From JBQTHI01 sp052390035 (lineage in GTDB: Bacteria > Actinomycetota > Acidimicrobiia > Spongiisociales > ZC4RG35): a DNA stretch of 25,140 nt. The notes beneath the pieces are model-generated. The model saw only the letters and a list, made by a program, of their open reading frames with translations. It ran no database searches and had not been told where the DNA came from. Positions within the stretch are counted from its first letter, which is position 1. Each line of letters starts with the position of its first letter. Positions 1 through 7,314 of this stretch are shown here, in pieces. Position numbers and translations under genes: made by a program. The DNA lies in assembly GCA_052390035.1 (NCBI GenBank), contig JBQTHI010000169.1, positions 1 through 25,140 of the forward strand, written 5' to 3'.

Positions 1-87
1 ATCGAGCATCGCCCGTTCCTCCGCCGGGAAGTCGACGGTGGGGGCAACCCGGACGAAGTCGGAGGCAGTCTGATCGGCGGGCACCAT
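1..87 (-). CDS. ileS: N-terminal fragment, probably isoleucyl-tRNA synthetase
   Basis: An open minus-strand frame starts at ATG 87-85 and runs off the left edge (29 codons). The peptide begins MVPADQTASDFVRVAPTVDF and continues PAEERAMLD. The pattern F-x-R-V-x5-D-F-P-x2-E-x3-L resembles the extreme N terminus of class I isoleucyl-tRNA synthetases, where a DFP-x-x-E-x-x-x-L segment precedes the first catalytic motif. Context agrees: ileS lies just before lspA and rluD in actinobacteria. No HIGH or KMSKS motif falls inside the window, so the name rests on a short match plus synteny. An in-frame TTG at 111-109 could be an alternative start. No good Shine-Dalgarno sequence precedes the ATG, which sits in a small hairpin (83-87 pairing with 95-99). 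Confidence 0.5.
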   Translation of the reverse strand, partial: MVPADQTASDFVRVAPTVDFPAEERAMLD

Positions 88-137
88 GGACGGGATGGTA
101 GAGACGGCCAACCCGCCGTCCGCGAACCTGGGGGAAG

Positions 138-174
138 GCGTAGAAATCCGTCGCTATGCGCCGGATTTCTACGC
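138..174. promoter_or_regulatory. 13-bp perfect inverted repeat in the divergent gap before the traR-like gene
   Basis: Arms 138-150 (GCGTAGAAATCCG) and 162-174 are exact reverse complements around an 11-base loop. The element sits in the 140-bp gap between the minus-strand gene starting at 87 and the traR-like gene starting at 228. It has no U-tract in either direction, so it does not look like a terminator. It may be a DNA operator serving both promoters or a stem in the 5' leader of the minus-strand gene. Actinobacterial ileS genes are known to carry translational T-box leaders, but I cannot identify the conserved T-box bulge here with confidence. Confidence 0.6.
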
Positions 175-227
175 ACAAACCTGCTTGCCAGCTATCGTTC
201 CGGCCCTTCCCACCGATGGTGAGATAA

Positions 228-599
228 GTGGTCCGCAAACTAGCTGCCACCACCGTGCAGCGTCTCAAACTGCAGCTCGAGGCCGAACAGGTCCGGCTTG
301 AGCGCGTTATCGCCGAGCACGAGCGAGAACTGGAAGAAGCGCGGCTCACCGAGACCTCGGCGGAGCGGAGCCCGGACCCGGGTAGCGCGGAGGCCGGCTC
401 CATGAACTTCGAGTATGAAAAGGAGCTTTCACTCGGTCAGAACACCGTTGATCTGCTCCGCAAGGTCGAACGAGCGCTGGCGAGAATCGACGACAGCGTC
501 TATGGGATCTGCGAGCGGTGTGGCAACCCGATCCCGGTGGCACGGCTCGAGATCCTTCCCTACGCCACCGAATGCGTCAATTGCGCGCGGCGCAATTGA
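228..599 (+). CDS. TraR/DksA-family C4 zinc-finger protein
   Basis: A 123-residue protein of the DksA/TraR family, small proteins that bind the RNA polymerase secondary channel and modulate initiation. Residues about 7-45 are charged and predicted coiled coil. The C-terminal zinc finger is C95-x2-C98-x17-C116-x2-C119, typical of the family (ICERCGNPIP, then CVNC). The GTG start at 228 has a GGTGAG Shine-Dalgarno-like stretch six bases upstream, which supports this start. The acidic coiled-coil tip that E. coli DksA uses on polymerase is not obvious, so the effector role is inferred. It is the first gene of a plus-strand run and precedes lspA by 38 bases, an order seen in several actinobacteria. 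Confidence 0.9.
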   Translation: MVRKLAATTVQRLKLQLEAEQVRLERVIAEHERELEEARLTETSAERSPDPGSAEAGSMNFEYEKELSLGQNTVDLLRKVERALARIDDSVYGICERCGNPIPVARLEILPYATECVNCARRN

Positions 600-637
600 C
601 GGCGAACTCCGTCCACTCCTCATCCCCCCGGTTGGGT

Positions 638-1081
638 ATGCCCTATCTGGTGGCCTTGGCCGTGGTGGGGTTGGACTTCGTGACCAAACGGTGGGCCGGA
701 TCCCGTCTGTTGCCAGGCCCTCTCGAGGTGATTCCCGGCTGGCTCACTCTCCGCTACACCGAGAATCCGGGGGCGGCCTTCTCACTTTTCCGCAATGCCG
801 GCCCATTTCTGGGGGTGGCGGCCGTCATCGCCGTGGGTTTGGTCGGCGCGGCGCTGGCCCGGCCCCGACCCCGGCACGAGGTCCTGGCATTTGGCCTGAT
901 CATTGGTGGGGCCATTGGCAACCTGATCGATCGGATACTTCGGGGTGACGGGTTTCTCGACGGGAAGGTCATCGACTGGGTCCAGGTGCCGGTCATCCCC
1001 ACCTTCAACATCGCCGACTCGGCCATCACTGTGGCCGTCGTCACCCTGCTGATCGGCTCCTGGCGGTCGGGTAGCCCGTAG
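638..1081 (+). CDS. lspA: Lipoprotein signal peptidase (signal peptidase II)
   Basis: This inner-membrane aspartyl protease removes the signal peptide of lipid-modified prolipoproteins. From ATG 638 it is 147 residues with four hydrophobic segments. Family motifs are clear: ENPGAAFS (42-49), GGAIGNLIDRI with catalytic D98, VIDW (111-114), and FNIADSAI with catalytic D127. The start is uncertain. The frame is open back to GTG 518 inside the traR-like gene. A TTG at 596 overlaps that gene's stop (TTGA) and would give 161 residues, also normal for the family. None of these starts has a good Shine-Dalgarno sequence; I chose the ATG because it lies just before the first membrane helix. Confidence 0.93.
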   Translation: MPYLVALAVVGLDFVTKRWAGSRLLPGPLEVIPGWLTLRYTENPGAAFSLFRNAGPFLGVAAVIAVGLVGAALARPRPRHEVLAFGLIIGGAIGNLIDRILRGDGFLDGKVIDWVQVPVIPTFNIADSAITVAVVTLLIGSWRSGSP

Positions 1082-1086
1082 CGATA

Positions 1087-2007
1087 GTGGCCGAGCGATT
1101 GCAGATAGAGATCCCTCCCCATCTGGGCGGTGGGCGGGCAGACCGGATACTGGCCCTGGTGGCAGGGATCTCGCGTGAGAAAGCCCGGCGCCTATTCGAG
1201 GAGGGGGTGTCGGTCGACGGTCGCCCGGTTGGTCCGGCCGATCGGCTGGTGGGCGGAGTGATCAGCTTTGCCCCACCTTCGCCACCATCGCCACTTGCGC
1301 CGGAGAAAGTCCCCTTCGAGGTGCGCCATGAAGACCGGCATCTGTTGGTGGTGGAGAAGCCGGCCGGGGTGGTGGTCCATCCAGGCGCCGGGCGCAGCAC
1401 CGGCACGCTCGTTGCCGGACTGCTCGACCGGTACCCGGATCTGGAGGGGGTCGGGCAGCCCGGGCGGTGGGGCCTGGTCCATCGACTGGATCGCGACACC
1501 TCGGGCCTTTTGATTGTGGCCCGGACCGCAGAGGCTTACCGCCAACTGACGAGCGACCTGGCGGCCCGCCGGATTCATCGCACCTATTTGACCTTGGTCC
1601 ATGGATCTCTGCCGATGCCCACCGGCACCATCGACGCCCCGATCGGCCGCGATCCCGGCCACCCAACCAAAAAGGCGCTCGACCCGCAGGGTCGCCCGGC
1701 CCGCACCCATTACCGGGTGGTTGGAACGACGGGCGCCGTATCACTATTAGAGGTCGAGTTGGAGACCGGTCGAACCCACCAGATCAGGGTCCATCTGGCT
1801 GCGATCGGTCACCCAGTCGTGGGGGATCGCACCTACACGCGGCGAAACGATCCGGTCGCCACCAGACGTATGTTCCTCCACGCTTCCCGTCTCCGGCTTC
1901 GTCATCCGGCCACTGATGAGCCCCTCGAGGTGGTCTCGCCCCTTCCGCCCGATCTGCGGGCAGTGCTGGCCAGGTTGGGCCCGCCGGCCAGCTCATGGGA
2001 ATTATGA
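1087..2007 (+). CDS. rluD: RluA/RluD-family rRNA pseudouridine synthase
   Basis: A 306-residue pseudouridine synthase that isomerises specific uridines, most likely in 23S rRNA. An N-terminal S4 RNA-binding domain (about 1-60) is followed by the RluA-type catalytic domain. The signature HRLDRDTSG is at 132-140, with D135 as the catalytic aspartate. Other family blocks are VVEKPAGVVVHPG near 88-100 and ETGRTHQIRVHLA near residue 230. The GTG start lies five bases after the lspA stop, so the two are probably cotranscribed, as with Rv1539-Rv1540 in M. tuberculosis. Exact target uridines cannot be told from sequence alone; RluD is the closest-looking subgroup because of the S4 domain and the genomic context. 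Confidence 0.9.
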   Translation: MAERLQIEIPPHLGGGRADRILALVAGISREKARRLFEEGVSVDGRPVGPADRLVGGVISFAPPSPPSPLAPEKVPFEVRHEDRHLLVVEKPAGVVVHPGAGRSTGTLVAGLLDRYPDLEGVGQPGRWGLVHRLDRDTSGLLIVARTAEAYRQLTSDLAARRIHRTYLTLVHGSLPMPTGTIDAPIGRDPGHPTKKALDPQGRPARTHYRVVGTTGAVSLLEVELETGRTHQIRVHLAAIGHPVVGDRTYTRRNDPVATRRMFLHASRLRLRHPATDEPLEVVSPLPPDLRAVLARLGPPASSWEL

Positions 2008-2050
2008 GTGGTTGGTTGCGGTTCAGGATTGCCGTTAGTTTGAACGACCG

Positions 2051-2884
2051 ATGACCGAACCTGTCTCCCAAGAGAGCTCGCCGACCCAGACCGCCTGTTA
2101 CCGGCATCCCGACCGGGTGACCGGACTCGCCTGTTCGCAATGTGGAAACCTCATCTGCGGGGCTTGCGCCGTCCAGGGGACCGTCGGTCAGTTTTGTCCG
2201 GACTGTGCGCGTCAGCGGGGCCGTCAGCGAATGATCAAGGGCCGACCCACCGCCGCCGGCCTCTGGCGGGCGGCACCGGTGACGACCAGCATCATGGTGG
2301 TGGCGGGCCTTGCCTTCCTCGCCGGTCGAATATCGACGGCGCTCGAAGCCGACTTGCTGAGGAGCTTCGCCCAGTTCAACGCCTTGGTCGGCGAGGGGCA
2401 GTGGTACCGGATCATCACCCCGGTGCTGCTCCACGGCTCGATTGCCCACATCTTCTTCAATATGTTCGCCCTCTACCAGTTGGGTCCGGCGGTCGAGCAA
2501 CGGTCGGGTGCCGGCTCCTACCTGGGGCTTTACCTGTCGGCGGCGGCCTGGGGGGGAGCGCTTGCATACCGGTTGGGAGGACTCGAAGACGTCCTCATTG
2601 GCGCCTCCGGGGCGGTCTTTGGTCTTTTCGGGCTCTGGCTCCACTCCGCTTTCCGTCTACGCGACACCGCCTTTGGTCGCAATCTCCTGTCGAGCCTCTG
2701 GGTGTCGCTCCTCCTCAATGCCGCCCTCCCTTTTGTCCTCCCCGGGATCTCTTGGCAGGGCCATCTCGGTGGACTGGTGGCCGGCGTCATCACCGGCGAA
2801 CTGTGGTCAAGGGTGAAAAGACCGCAAAGACCACTGGTTTCACTGGCGATGGCGGTGGTCGCGGTGCTGGCCGTCATGTCCTAG
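2051..2884 (+). CDS. Rhomboid-family intramembrane serine protease with N-terminal zinc module
   Basis: A 277-residue membrane protein. Residues 16-52 form a Cys/His cluster (C16, H19, C28, C31, C36, C39, C49, C52) like a B-box-type zinc-binding module, followed by a basic linker (54-66). The rhomboid core follows: HGSIAHIFFN (128-137, the H-x3-N motif of helix 2), GASGAVFG with catalytic S186 (184-191), and GHLGG with catalytic H238 (237-241), so the Ser-His dyad is intact. Six or more hydrophobic segments are visible. Rhomboids cleave transmembrane substrates within the bilayer; the substrate is unknown. There is no clear Shine-Dalgarno before ATG 2051, and the gene follows rluD by 43 bases. 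Confidence 0.9.
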   Translation: MTEPVSQESSPTQTACYRHPDRVTGLACSQCGNLICGACAVQGTVGQFCPDCARQRGRQRMIKGRPTAAGLWRAAPVTTSIMVVAGLAFLAGRISTALEADLLRSFAQFNALVGEGQWYRIITPVLLHGSIAHIFFNMFALYQLGPAVEQRSGAGSYLGLYLSAAAWGGALAYRLGGLEDVLIGASGAVFGLFGLWLHSAFRLRDTAFGRNLLSSLWVSLLLNAALPFVLPGISWQGHLGGLVAGVITGELWSRVKRPQRPLVSLAMAVVAVLAVMS

Positions 2885-2918
2885 CGACACCCTGACCGAT
2901 AGGGGTCCGCTCCCTCTC

Positions 2919-2964
2919 TTGTGGGGGGCGTTGTGCCTCTCCTCGAGCGACTACGGTAGAGAAT
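2919..2964 (+). promoter_or_regulatory. Possible promoter for dnaE
   Basis: The 87-base gap before dnaE has TTGTGC at 2931-2936 and TACGGT at 2952-2957 (15-base spacing), plus an overlapping GAGAAT at 2959-2964 ending seven bases before the ATG. There is no Shine-Dalgarno sequence, so a near-leaderless transcript is plausible. These are weak motif matches. Confidence 0.25.
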
Positions 2965-2971
2965 CACATCC

Positions 2972-5900
2972 ATGTCGTTCGCCCACCTCCACCTCCATAC
3001 CGAATATTCCATGCTGGACGGGGCGGCCCGGGTCGGGGATGTGGTGGCTGCGGCAGCCAAAGACGGGCAGCCGGCGGTGGCGATCACCGACCATGGGGTC
3101 CTTTACGGGGTGGTCGACTTCTATCAGGCGGCCACCGGCGCGGGCATCAAGCCGATCATCGGGATCGAGGCATATGTGGCCGAGGGCTCCCGTTTCGATC
3201 GACCCCGGGCAACGGAAAACGTGAGGATGCACATGACTCTGCTGGCGGTCAGCCAGACCGGGTACCGCAACCTGATGAAGCTTTCCTCTCTCGCCTACCT
3301 GGAGGGCTACTACTACAAGCCTCGGGTCGATTCGGAGCTCCTCGCCCGATACGCCGAAGGGATCGTCGCCACCTCCGGATGTCTGAGTGGCCCGGTCAGC
3401 CGCCATCTCGCCCCCGATGCCAGCCGCGAGGAGGGAAATGCCCGGGCGGTGCGCGACTTCGACGCCGCCCTCAAGGCGGCCGCCCACTATCAGGACATCT
3501 TTGGGCGGGAGAACTTCTTCATCGAGGTCCAGGACCACGGCCTCGAAGCCCAGCGCCGGATCATGGGGGATCTGCTCGAGATCTCGGCCCGAACCGGGGC
3601 GCCCCTTCTGGCCACTAACGACGCCCACTACACCCGCAGGGAAGAGGCCGACGCCCACGACGTCCTGCTCTGCATCCAGACCGGTACGAATCGTGATGAT
3701 CCCAACCGCCTTCGATTCGACGGCAAGGACTTCTACCTGAAATCGGCCGACGAGATGCGGCGGATCTTCCCCACCGACCTGTATCCGGGCGCCTGCGACA
3801 ACACATTGCTAATCGCCGAACGGGCCGAGGTGTCCCTCGAGTTCGGGCGATATCTGCTACCCCAATTCCCGGTGCCGGCCGGCCACACCGAGGGCTCGTA
3901 TCTCGAACACCTGGTGTGGGAAGGGGCCCGTCGCCGTTACGGCGAGTCACCTTCGGAGGAAGTGACCGAGCGGATCGGCACCGAGCTTTCGATCATCAAC
4001 GAGATGGGATTCCCCGCCTACTTCCTGATCGTGTACGACCTGATCCGGTTTGCCCGAGAACGGCGTATCCGGGTTGGTCCCGGGCGGGGCTCGGCCGCCG
4101 GGTCGATCGTCGCCTATTGCCTGCAGATTACCGACCTCGACCCACTCGCCTACGGGCTGATCTTCGAGCGATTCCTCAACCCGGGACGCAAAGAGATGCC
4201 CGACATCGACATGGACTTCGACGAGCGCTATCGGGCGGACGTGATCCGGTATGCCGCCGAGAAGTACGGATCCGATCGGGTCGCCCAGATCATCACGTTT
4301 TCGACCATCAAAGGCAAGCAGGCGATTCGCGACGCTGCCCGTGTACTCGGACACCCCTACGGGGTCGGTGACAAGATCGCCAAGGCCATGCCGCCGCCCA
4401 TCCTGGGACGAGAGGCCGCCCTCGCCGTGTGTTTGGACCCTCCCGGAGCTGAAGCCGGCCCCGAGGAGAGGGACTTTCACAGCAACGCCGTCGAGCTGCG
4501 CGAGATGTATCGATCCGACCCCCAGGCTCGCGAGGTGATCGACATGGCCAGGGGGCTCGAATTTCTCCGTCGCCAAGACTCAATCCATGCCGCCGCGGTC
4601 GTCATCTCCCCCGAGCCGCTGACCCAGCTGGTGCCGGTGCAGAGGAAGGGTGAGGACGCCGAGATTGTCACCCAGTACGAAATGAACGGGATCGCCGCCC
4701 TTGGCCTGCTCAAGATGGACTTCCTCGGGCTGCGCAACCTTTCGATCATCGAACGCACGCTGGAGTTGATCAAGGAAGGCCGCGGAGCTGACGTCGACAT
4801 CGATCACCTGCCGGTCGACGATCCCGTCACCCTTGAGTTGTTGCGGAGGGCCGACACCGTGGGTGTGTTCCAGTTGGAGGGGACCGGCCTGCGGTCGCTG
4901 GTGAAGGCCCTAGCCCCCGACCGCTTCGAGGACATCGTGGCGCTGGTTTCTCTCTACCGCCCAGGCCCACTCGGCGCCAACATGCATACTGCTTACGCCG
5001 ATCGGAAAAACGCCCGCAAACCGGTCGAGTTTCCCCACCCTGCGCTCCGGCCATTCCTCGAGTCGACCTACGGGGTCGTCGTTTACCAGGAACAGGTCAT
5101 GCAGGTGGCCAGGGCCATGGCGGGCTATTCGATGGTCGAGGCCGACGATTTGCGTAGCGCCATGGGCAAGAAGGTCAAAGCAAAGATGGCCTCACATCGC
5201 GAGAAGTTCGTCGCCGGATGTGTCGCCCAAGGACACACCGAACAGATGGGGGCCGATCTATTCGACGCCATCGAGCCCTTCGCCGGCTATGGGTTCAACA
5301 AGGCCCATGCCGCCTGCTATGCCCTGGTCGCGTATCAAACCGCCTGGCTGAAGGCCCACTACCCGGCGGAGTACCTGGCGGCGCTGCTCACCGCTACCAA
5401 GCGAGACAAGGATCGCACCGCCATCTATCTGGCCGAATGCCGGAACCAGGGCATCAAGGTGCTGGTCCCCGACGTCAACGAATCGCAAATGGACTTCTCG
5501 GTCTATGACCAGAAGATCCGCTTTGGTCTTTCAGCAGTCAGGAACGTCGGTGAGGGAGTGGTCGAAAAGATCGTGGCGGAGCGGTTGCAAGGTGGCCCAT
5601 TTGTCGACTTCTCCGACTTCGTCACCCGGGTGGACCAGACGGTGCTCAACAAACGGACCCTCGAATCGCTGATCAAGGCGGGTGCTTTCGACGGGATGGG
5701 TCATCCCCGCAAGGCTCTTTACCTCCGTTATGAAGAGGCGCTGGAGACCATCCTCGAGCGGCGGCGCAACGAAGGTATGGGTCAATTCTCCCTCTTCGAA
5801 GGAGACGCCGACGACCTCCGGGGGGCCCCGGTCGAGTTGGCGGGCGACGACTGGGCCCAGCGGATCCGCCTCGGGTTCGAGAGGGAGATGCTCGGGCTGT

Positions 5901-6469
5901 ATGTATCTGACCATCCGCTCCTAGCGGCCGGCTTCGGGGTGGAAGGAGCGTTAGAGCCGGTGAGCGGCCTGGTCGAGTTACAGGATCGAGCTCCAGTGGC
6001 GATCGGCGGGCTGGTGGGGTCGATCAGCCGGCGGTTCACCAAGAGTGGCGATCCGATGTACTTCTTCCAGCTAGAGGATCTGGAGTCGTCGGTCGAGGTG
6101 GTGGCCTTTCCCAAGATTGTCCACGAATACGGCCAGCTCATCGCCGAGGACTCCATTTTGGTGGTGAAGGGAACCCTCGATCATCGTGGGGACGACGTCA
6201 AAGTCATTGCCCGTGAGATCGCCGAACACAAGGTCCGCAGCGATGCGGTGGTGCGGCTGAAGATCGCCGCCGGCGCCATCTCCGCCCGGCTGGTGGGCCA
6301 GCTCAAAGCGATCCTGTCCAACCACCCCGGGACCTCGCCGGTGATGTTGCAGATGGAGGCGGAGGGTCAGCACAAGGTGCTCCGTTTCGACGACCGCCAT
6401 CGGGTGAATCGGACCTCGACTCTCTATGCCGAGTTGAAGGAGTTGCTCGGCCCCCACGGGGTCGTTTGA
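2972..6469 (+). CDS. dnaE: DNA polymerase III alpha subunit, DnaE1 type
   Basis: The replicative polymerase, 1165 residues, full length for actinobacterial DnaE1. The N-terminal PHP domain (about 1-270) keeps all nine metal ligands known from M. tuberculosis DnaE1: H7, H9, D16, H41, E66, H87, C137, D217 and H219. This suggests an active intrinsic 3'-5' proofreading exonuclease. The C-family palm has PDIDMDFD at 410-417, with D413 and D415 as the likely catalytic pair, and D583 in KMDFLGL. A helix-hairpin-helix region and an OB fold (about 1000-1080) follow, and the C-terminal tail is short. The gene stands alone on the plus strand and ends 20 bases before the convergent HAD gene. I saw no intein or frame disruption. 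Confidence 0.97.
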   Translation: MSFAHLHLHTEYSMLDGAARVGDVVAAAAKDGQPAVAITDHGVLYGVVDFYQAATGAGIKPIIGIEAYVAEGSRFDRPRATENVRMHMTLLAVSQTGYRNLMKLSSLAYLEGYYYKPRVDSELLARYAEGIVATSGCLSGPVSRHLAPDASREEGNARAVRDFDAALKAAAHYQDIFGRENFFIEVQDHGLEAQRRIMGDLLEISARTGAPLLATNDAHYTRREEADAHDVLLCIQTGTNRDDPNRLRFDGKDFYLKSADEMRRIFPTDLYPGACDNTLLIAERAEVSLEFGRYLLPQFPVPAGHTEGSYLEHLVWEGARRRYGESPSEEVTERIGTELSIINEMGFPAYFLIVYDLIRFARERRIRVGPGRGSAAGSIVAYCLQITDLDPLAYGLIFERFLNPGRKEMPDIDMDFDERYRADVIRYAAEKYGSDRVAQIITFSTIKGKQAIRDAARVLGHPYGVGDKIAKAMPPPILGREAALAVCLDPPGAEAGPEERDFHSNAVELREMYRSDPQAREVIDMARGLEFLRRQDSIHAAAVVISPEPLTQLVPVQRKGEDAEIVTQYEMNGIAALGLLKMDFLGLRNLSIIERTLELIKEGRGADVDIDHLPVDDPVTLELLRRADTVGVFQLEGTGLRSLVKALAPDRFEDIVALVSLYRPGPLGANMHTAYADRKNARKPVEFPHPALRPFLESTYGVVVYQEQVMQVARAMAGYSMVEADDLRSAMGKKVKAKMASHREKFVAGCVAQGHTEQMGADLFDAIEPFAGYGFNKAHAACYALVAYQTAWLKAHYPAEYLAALLTATKRDKDRTAIYLAECRNQGIKVLVPDVNESQMDFSVYDQKIRFGLSAVRNVGEGVVEKIVAERLQGGPFVDFSDFVTRVDQTVLNKRTLESLIKAGAFDGMGHPRKALYLRYEEALETILERRRNEGMGQFSLFEGDADDLRGAPVELAGDDWAQRIRLGFEREMLGLYVSDHPLLAAGFGVEGALEPVSGLVELQDRAPVAIGGLVGSISRRFTKSGDPMYFFQLEDLESSVEVVAFPKIVHEYGQLIAEDSILVVKGTLDHRGDDVKVIAREIAEHKVRSDAVVRLKIAAGAISARLVGQLKAILSNHPGTSPVMLQMEAEGQHKVLRFDDRHRVNRTSTLYAELKELLGPHGVV

Positions 6470-6489
6470 TCAGGGCCGGCTGACGCGGG

Positions 6490-7266
6490 TTACCTGGCCG
6501 CACGTTCGACGATGCGTCCATGCCGGCGGCCCAGCAGATATGTCCCCACCGCCGCCGCCACCGCGGCCGTCGAAGTCGCGGCCATCGCAATCGCTTGTTT
6601 GGTCTTCCGGGCGAATATGACGACCGGCCAACCGCGGTCGTGCGCCAGATCCTCCAGGTCCCGGTCAGGATTGACCGCCACCGGATGGCCGACGCTCTCC
6701 AACATCGGCAAATCGGACACCGAGTCGCTATAGGCATAACAGGCCGCAAGGTCGTATCCCCGCTCGGCGGCCAGTTTGGCTATCGCCTCGACCTTTCCCT
6801 GCCCATAGACAAAGGGTCCTTCGATCTCGGCGGTGAAATGGCCGTCAACCACCTTCCCGCGGGTGGCGACTGCCCCGGTCATGCCGAGCGTATCGGCCAG
6901 GGGCGCCACGATGCCATAAGGGGAAGCGGAGACGATCCAGGTGTCCCGACCAGCGTCATGGTGCATCCTGACGAGACGCCGGGACTCGGGGCGAACCCGA
7001 GCGACGAGCCGGGGCAGCACCCGGCGGGCAACCTCGCTAACCCGCTCAACGGCGATCCCCTCCACGTGACCCAGGATCGCCGCCCGGGTGCCCTCCGACT
7101 TGTCACCGGTGTCGCCGAAAAGTTTGAAGGCGAGCGCCTCGGCCGTGAACCGGGCGATGTCGGCCGTGCGGACGAGTCCCTCCCGCCACGCCTCCACCGC
7201 GAAGGGGTAGATGGAGGCCCCCGAGATGAGGGTCCGATCCAAATCGAAGAAAGCGGCGGTCATCAC
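6490..7266 (-). CDS. HAD-IB family hydrolase with C-terminal membrane anchor
   Basis: A 258-residue haloacid dehalogenase-type phosphatase, SerB-like subclass IB. Motif I is FFDLDRTL (7-14) with nucleophile D9, motif II is the IVSASPYG stretch (111-118), and motif IV is SDSVSDLPM (180-188). A single hydrophobic stretch of 21 residues (225-245), preceded by KTK and followed by RRHGR, lies 13 residues from the C terminus. This is tail-anchored topology with the phosphatase domain in the cytoplasm. The substrate is unknown; relatives hydrolyse phosphoserine or lipid phosphates. The start is GTG 7266 or the adjacent ATG 7263. It lies 48 bases downstream of the second Get3-like ATPase and is probably the last gene of that unit. 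Confidence 0.9.
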   Translation of the reverse strand: MMTAAFFDLDRTLISGASIYPFAVEAWREGLVRTADIARFTAEALAFKLFGDTGDKSEGTRAAILGHVEGIAVERVSEVARRVLPRLVARVRPESRRLVRMHHDAGRDTWIVSASPYGIVAPLADTLGMTGAVATRGKVVDGHFTAEIEGPFVYGQGKVEAIAKLAAERGYDLAACYAYSDSVSDLPMLESVGHPVAVNPDRDLEDLAHDRGWPVVIFARKTKQAIAMAATSTAAVAAAVGTYLLGRRHGRIVERAAR

Positions 7267-7283
7267 CAGGAGATTAGAGGGAG

Positions 7284-7314
7284 GCCTTCCCCCCGGTCTT
7301 CCTGGTAGGAAGGC
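7284..7314 (-). other. Hairpin-forming spacer between the ATPase and HAD genes
   Basis: Arms 7284-7290 (GCCTTCC) and 7308-7314 (GGAAGGC) are complementary. A more compact alternative pairs 7298-7302 with 7308-7312 around a five-base loop. The structure starts right after the ATPase stop codon and has no U-tract, so it looks more like an intra-operon processing or partial-attenuation stem than a strong terminator. Confidence 0.35.

Noticed and set aside
86..301. Plus-strand frame of 71 residues before the traR-like gene
   Set aside because: It crosses the perfect inverted repeat, overlaps the start of the traR-like gene and has no protein-like composition.
415..948. A 177-residue plus-strand frame overlapping traR and lspA
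   Set aside because: Arg/Pro/Gly-rich translation typical of an off-frame shadow; lspA and the traR-like gene explain the region.
1784..2644. A 286-residue minus-strand frame opposite rluD and the rhomboid gene
   Set aside because: Low-complexity composition with no motifs; both plus-strand genes have complete catalytic motifs.
6520..7308. A 262-residue plus-strand frame opposite the HAD gene
   Set aside because: No motifs; the minus strand carries all HAD motifs.
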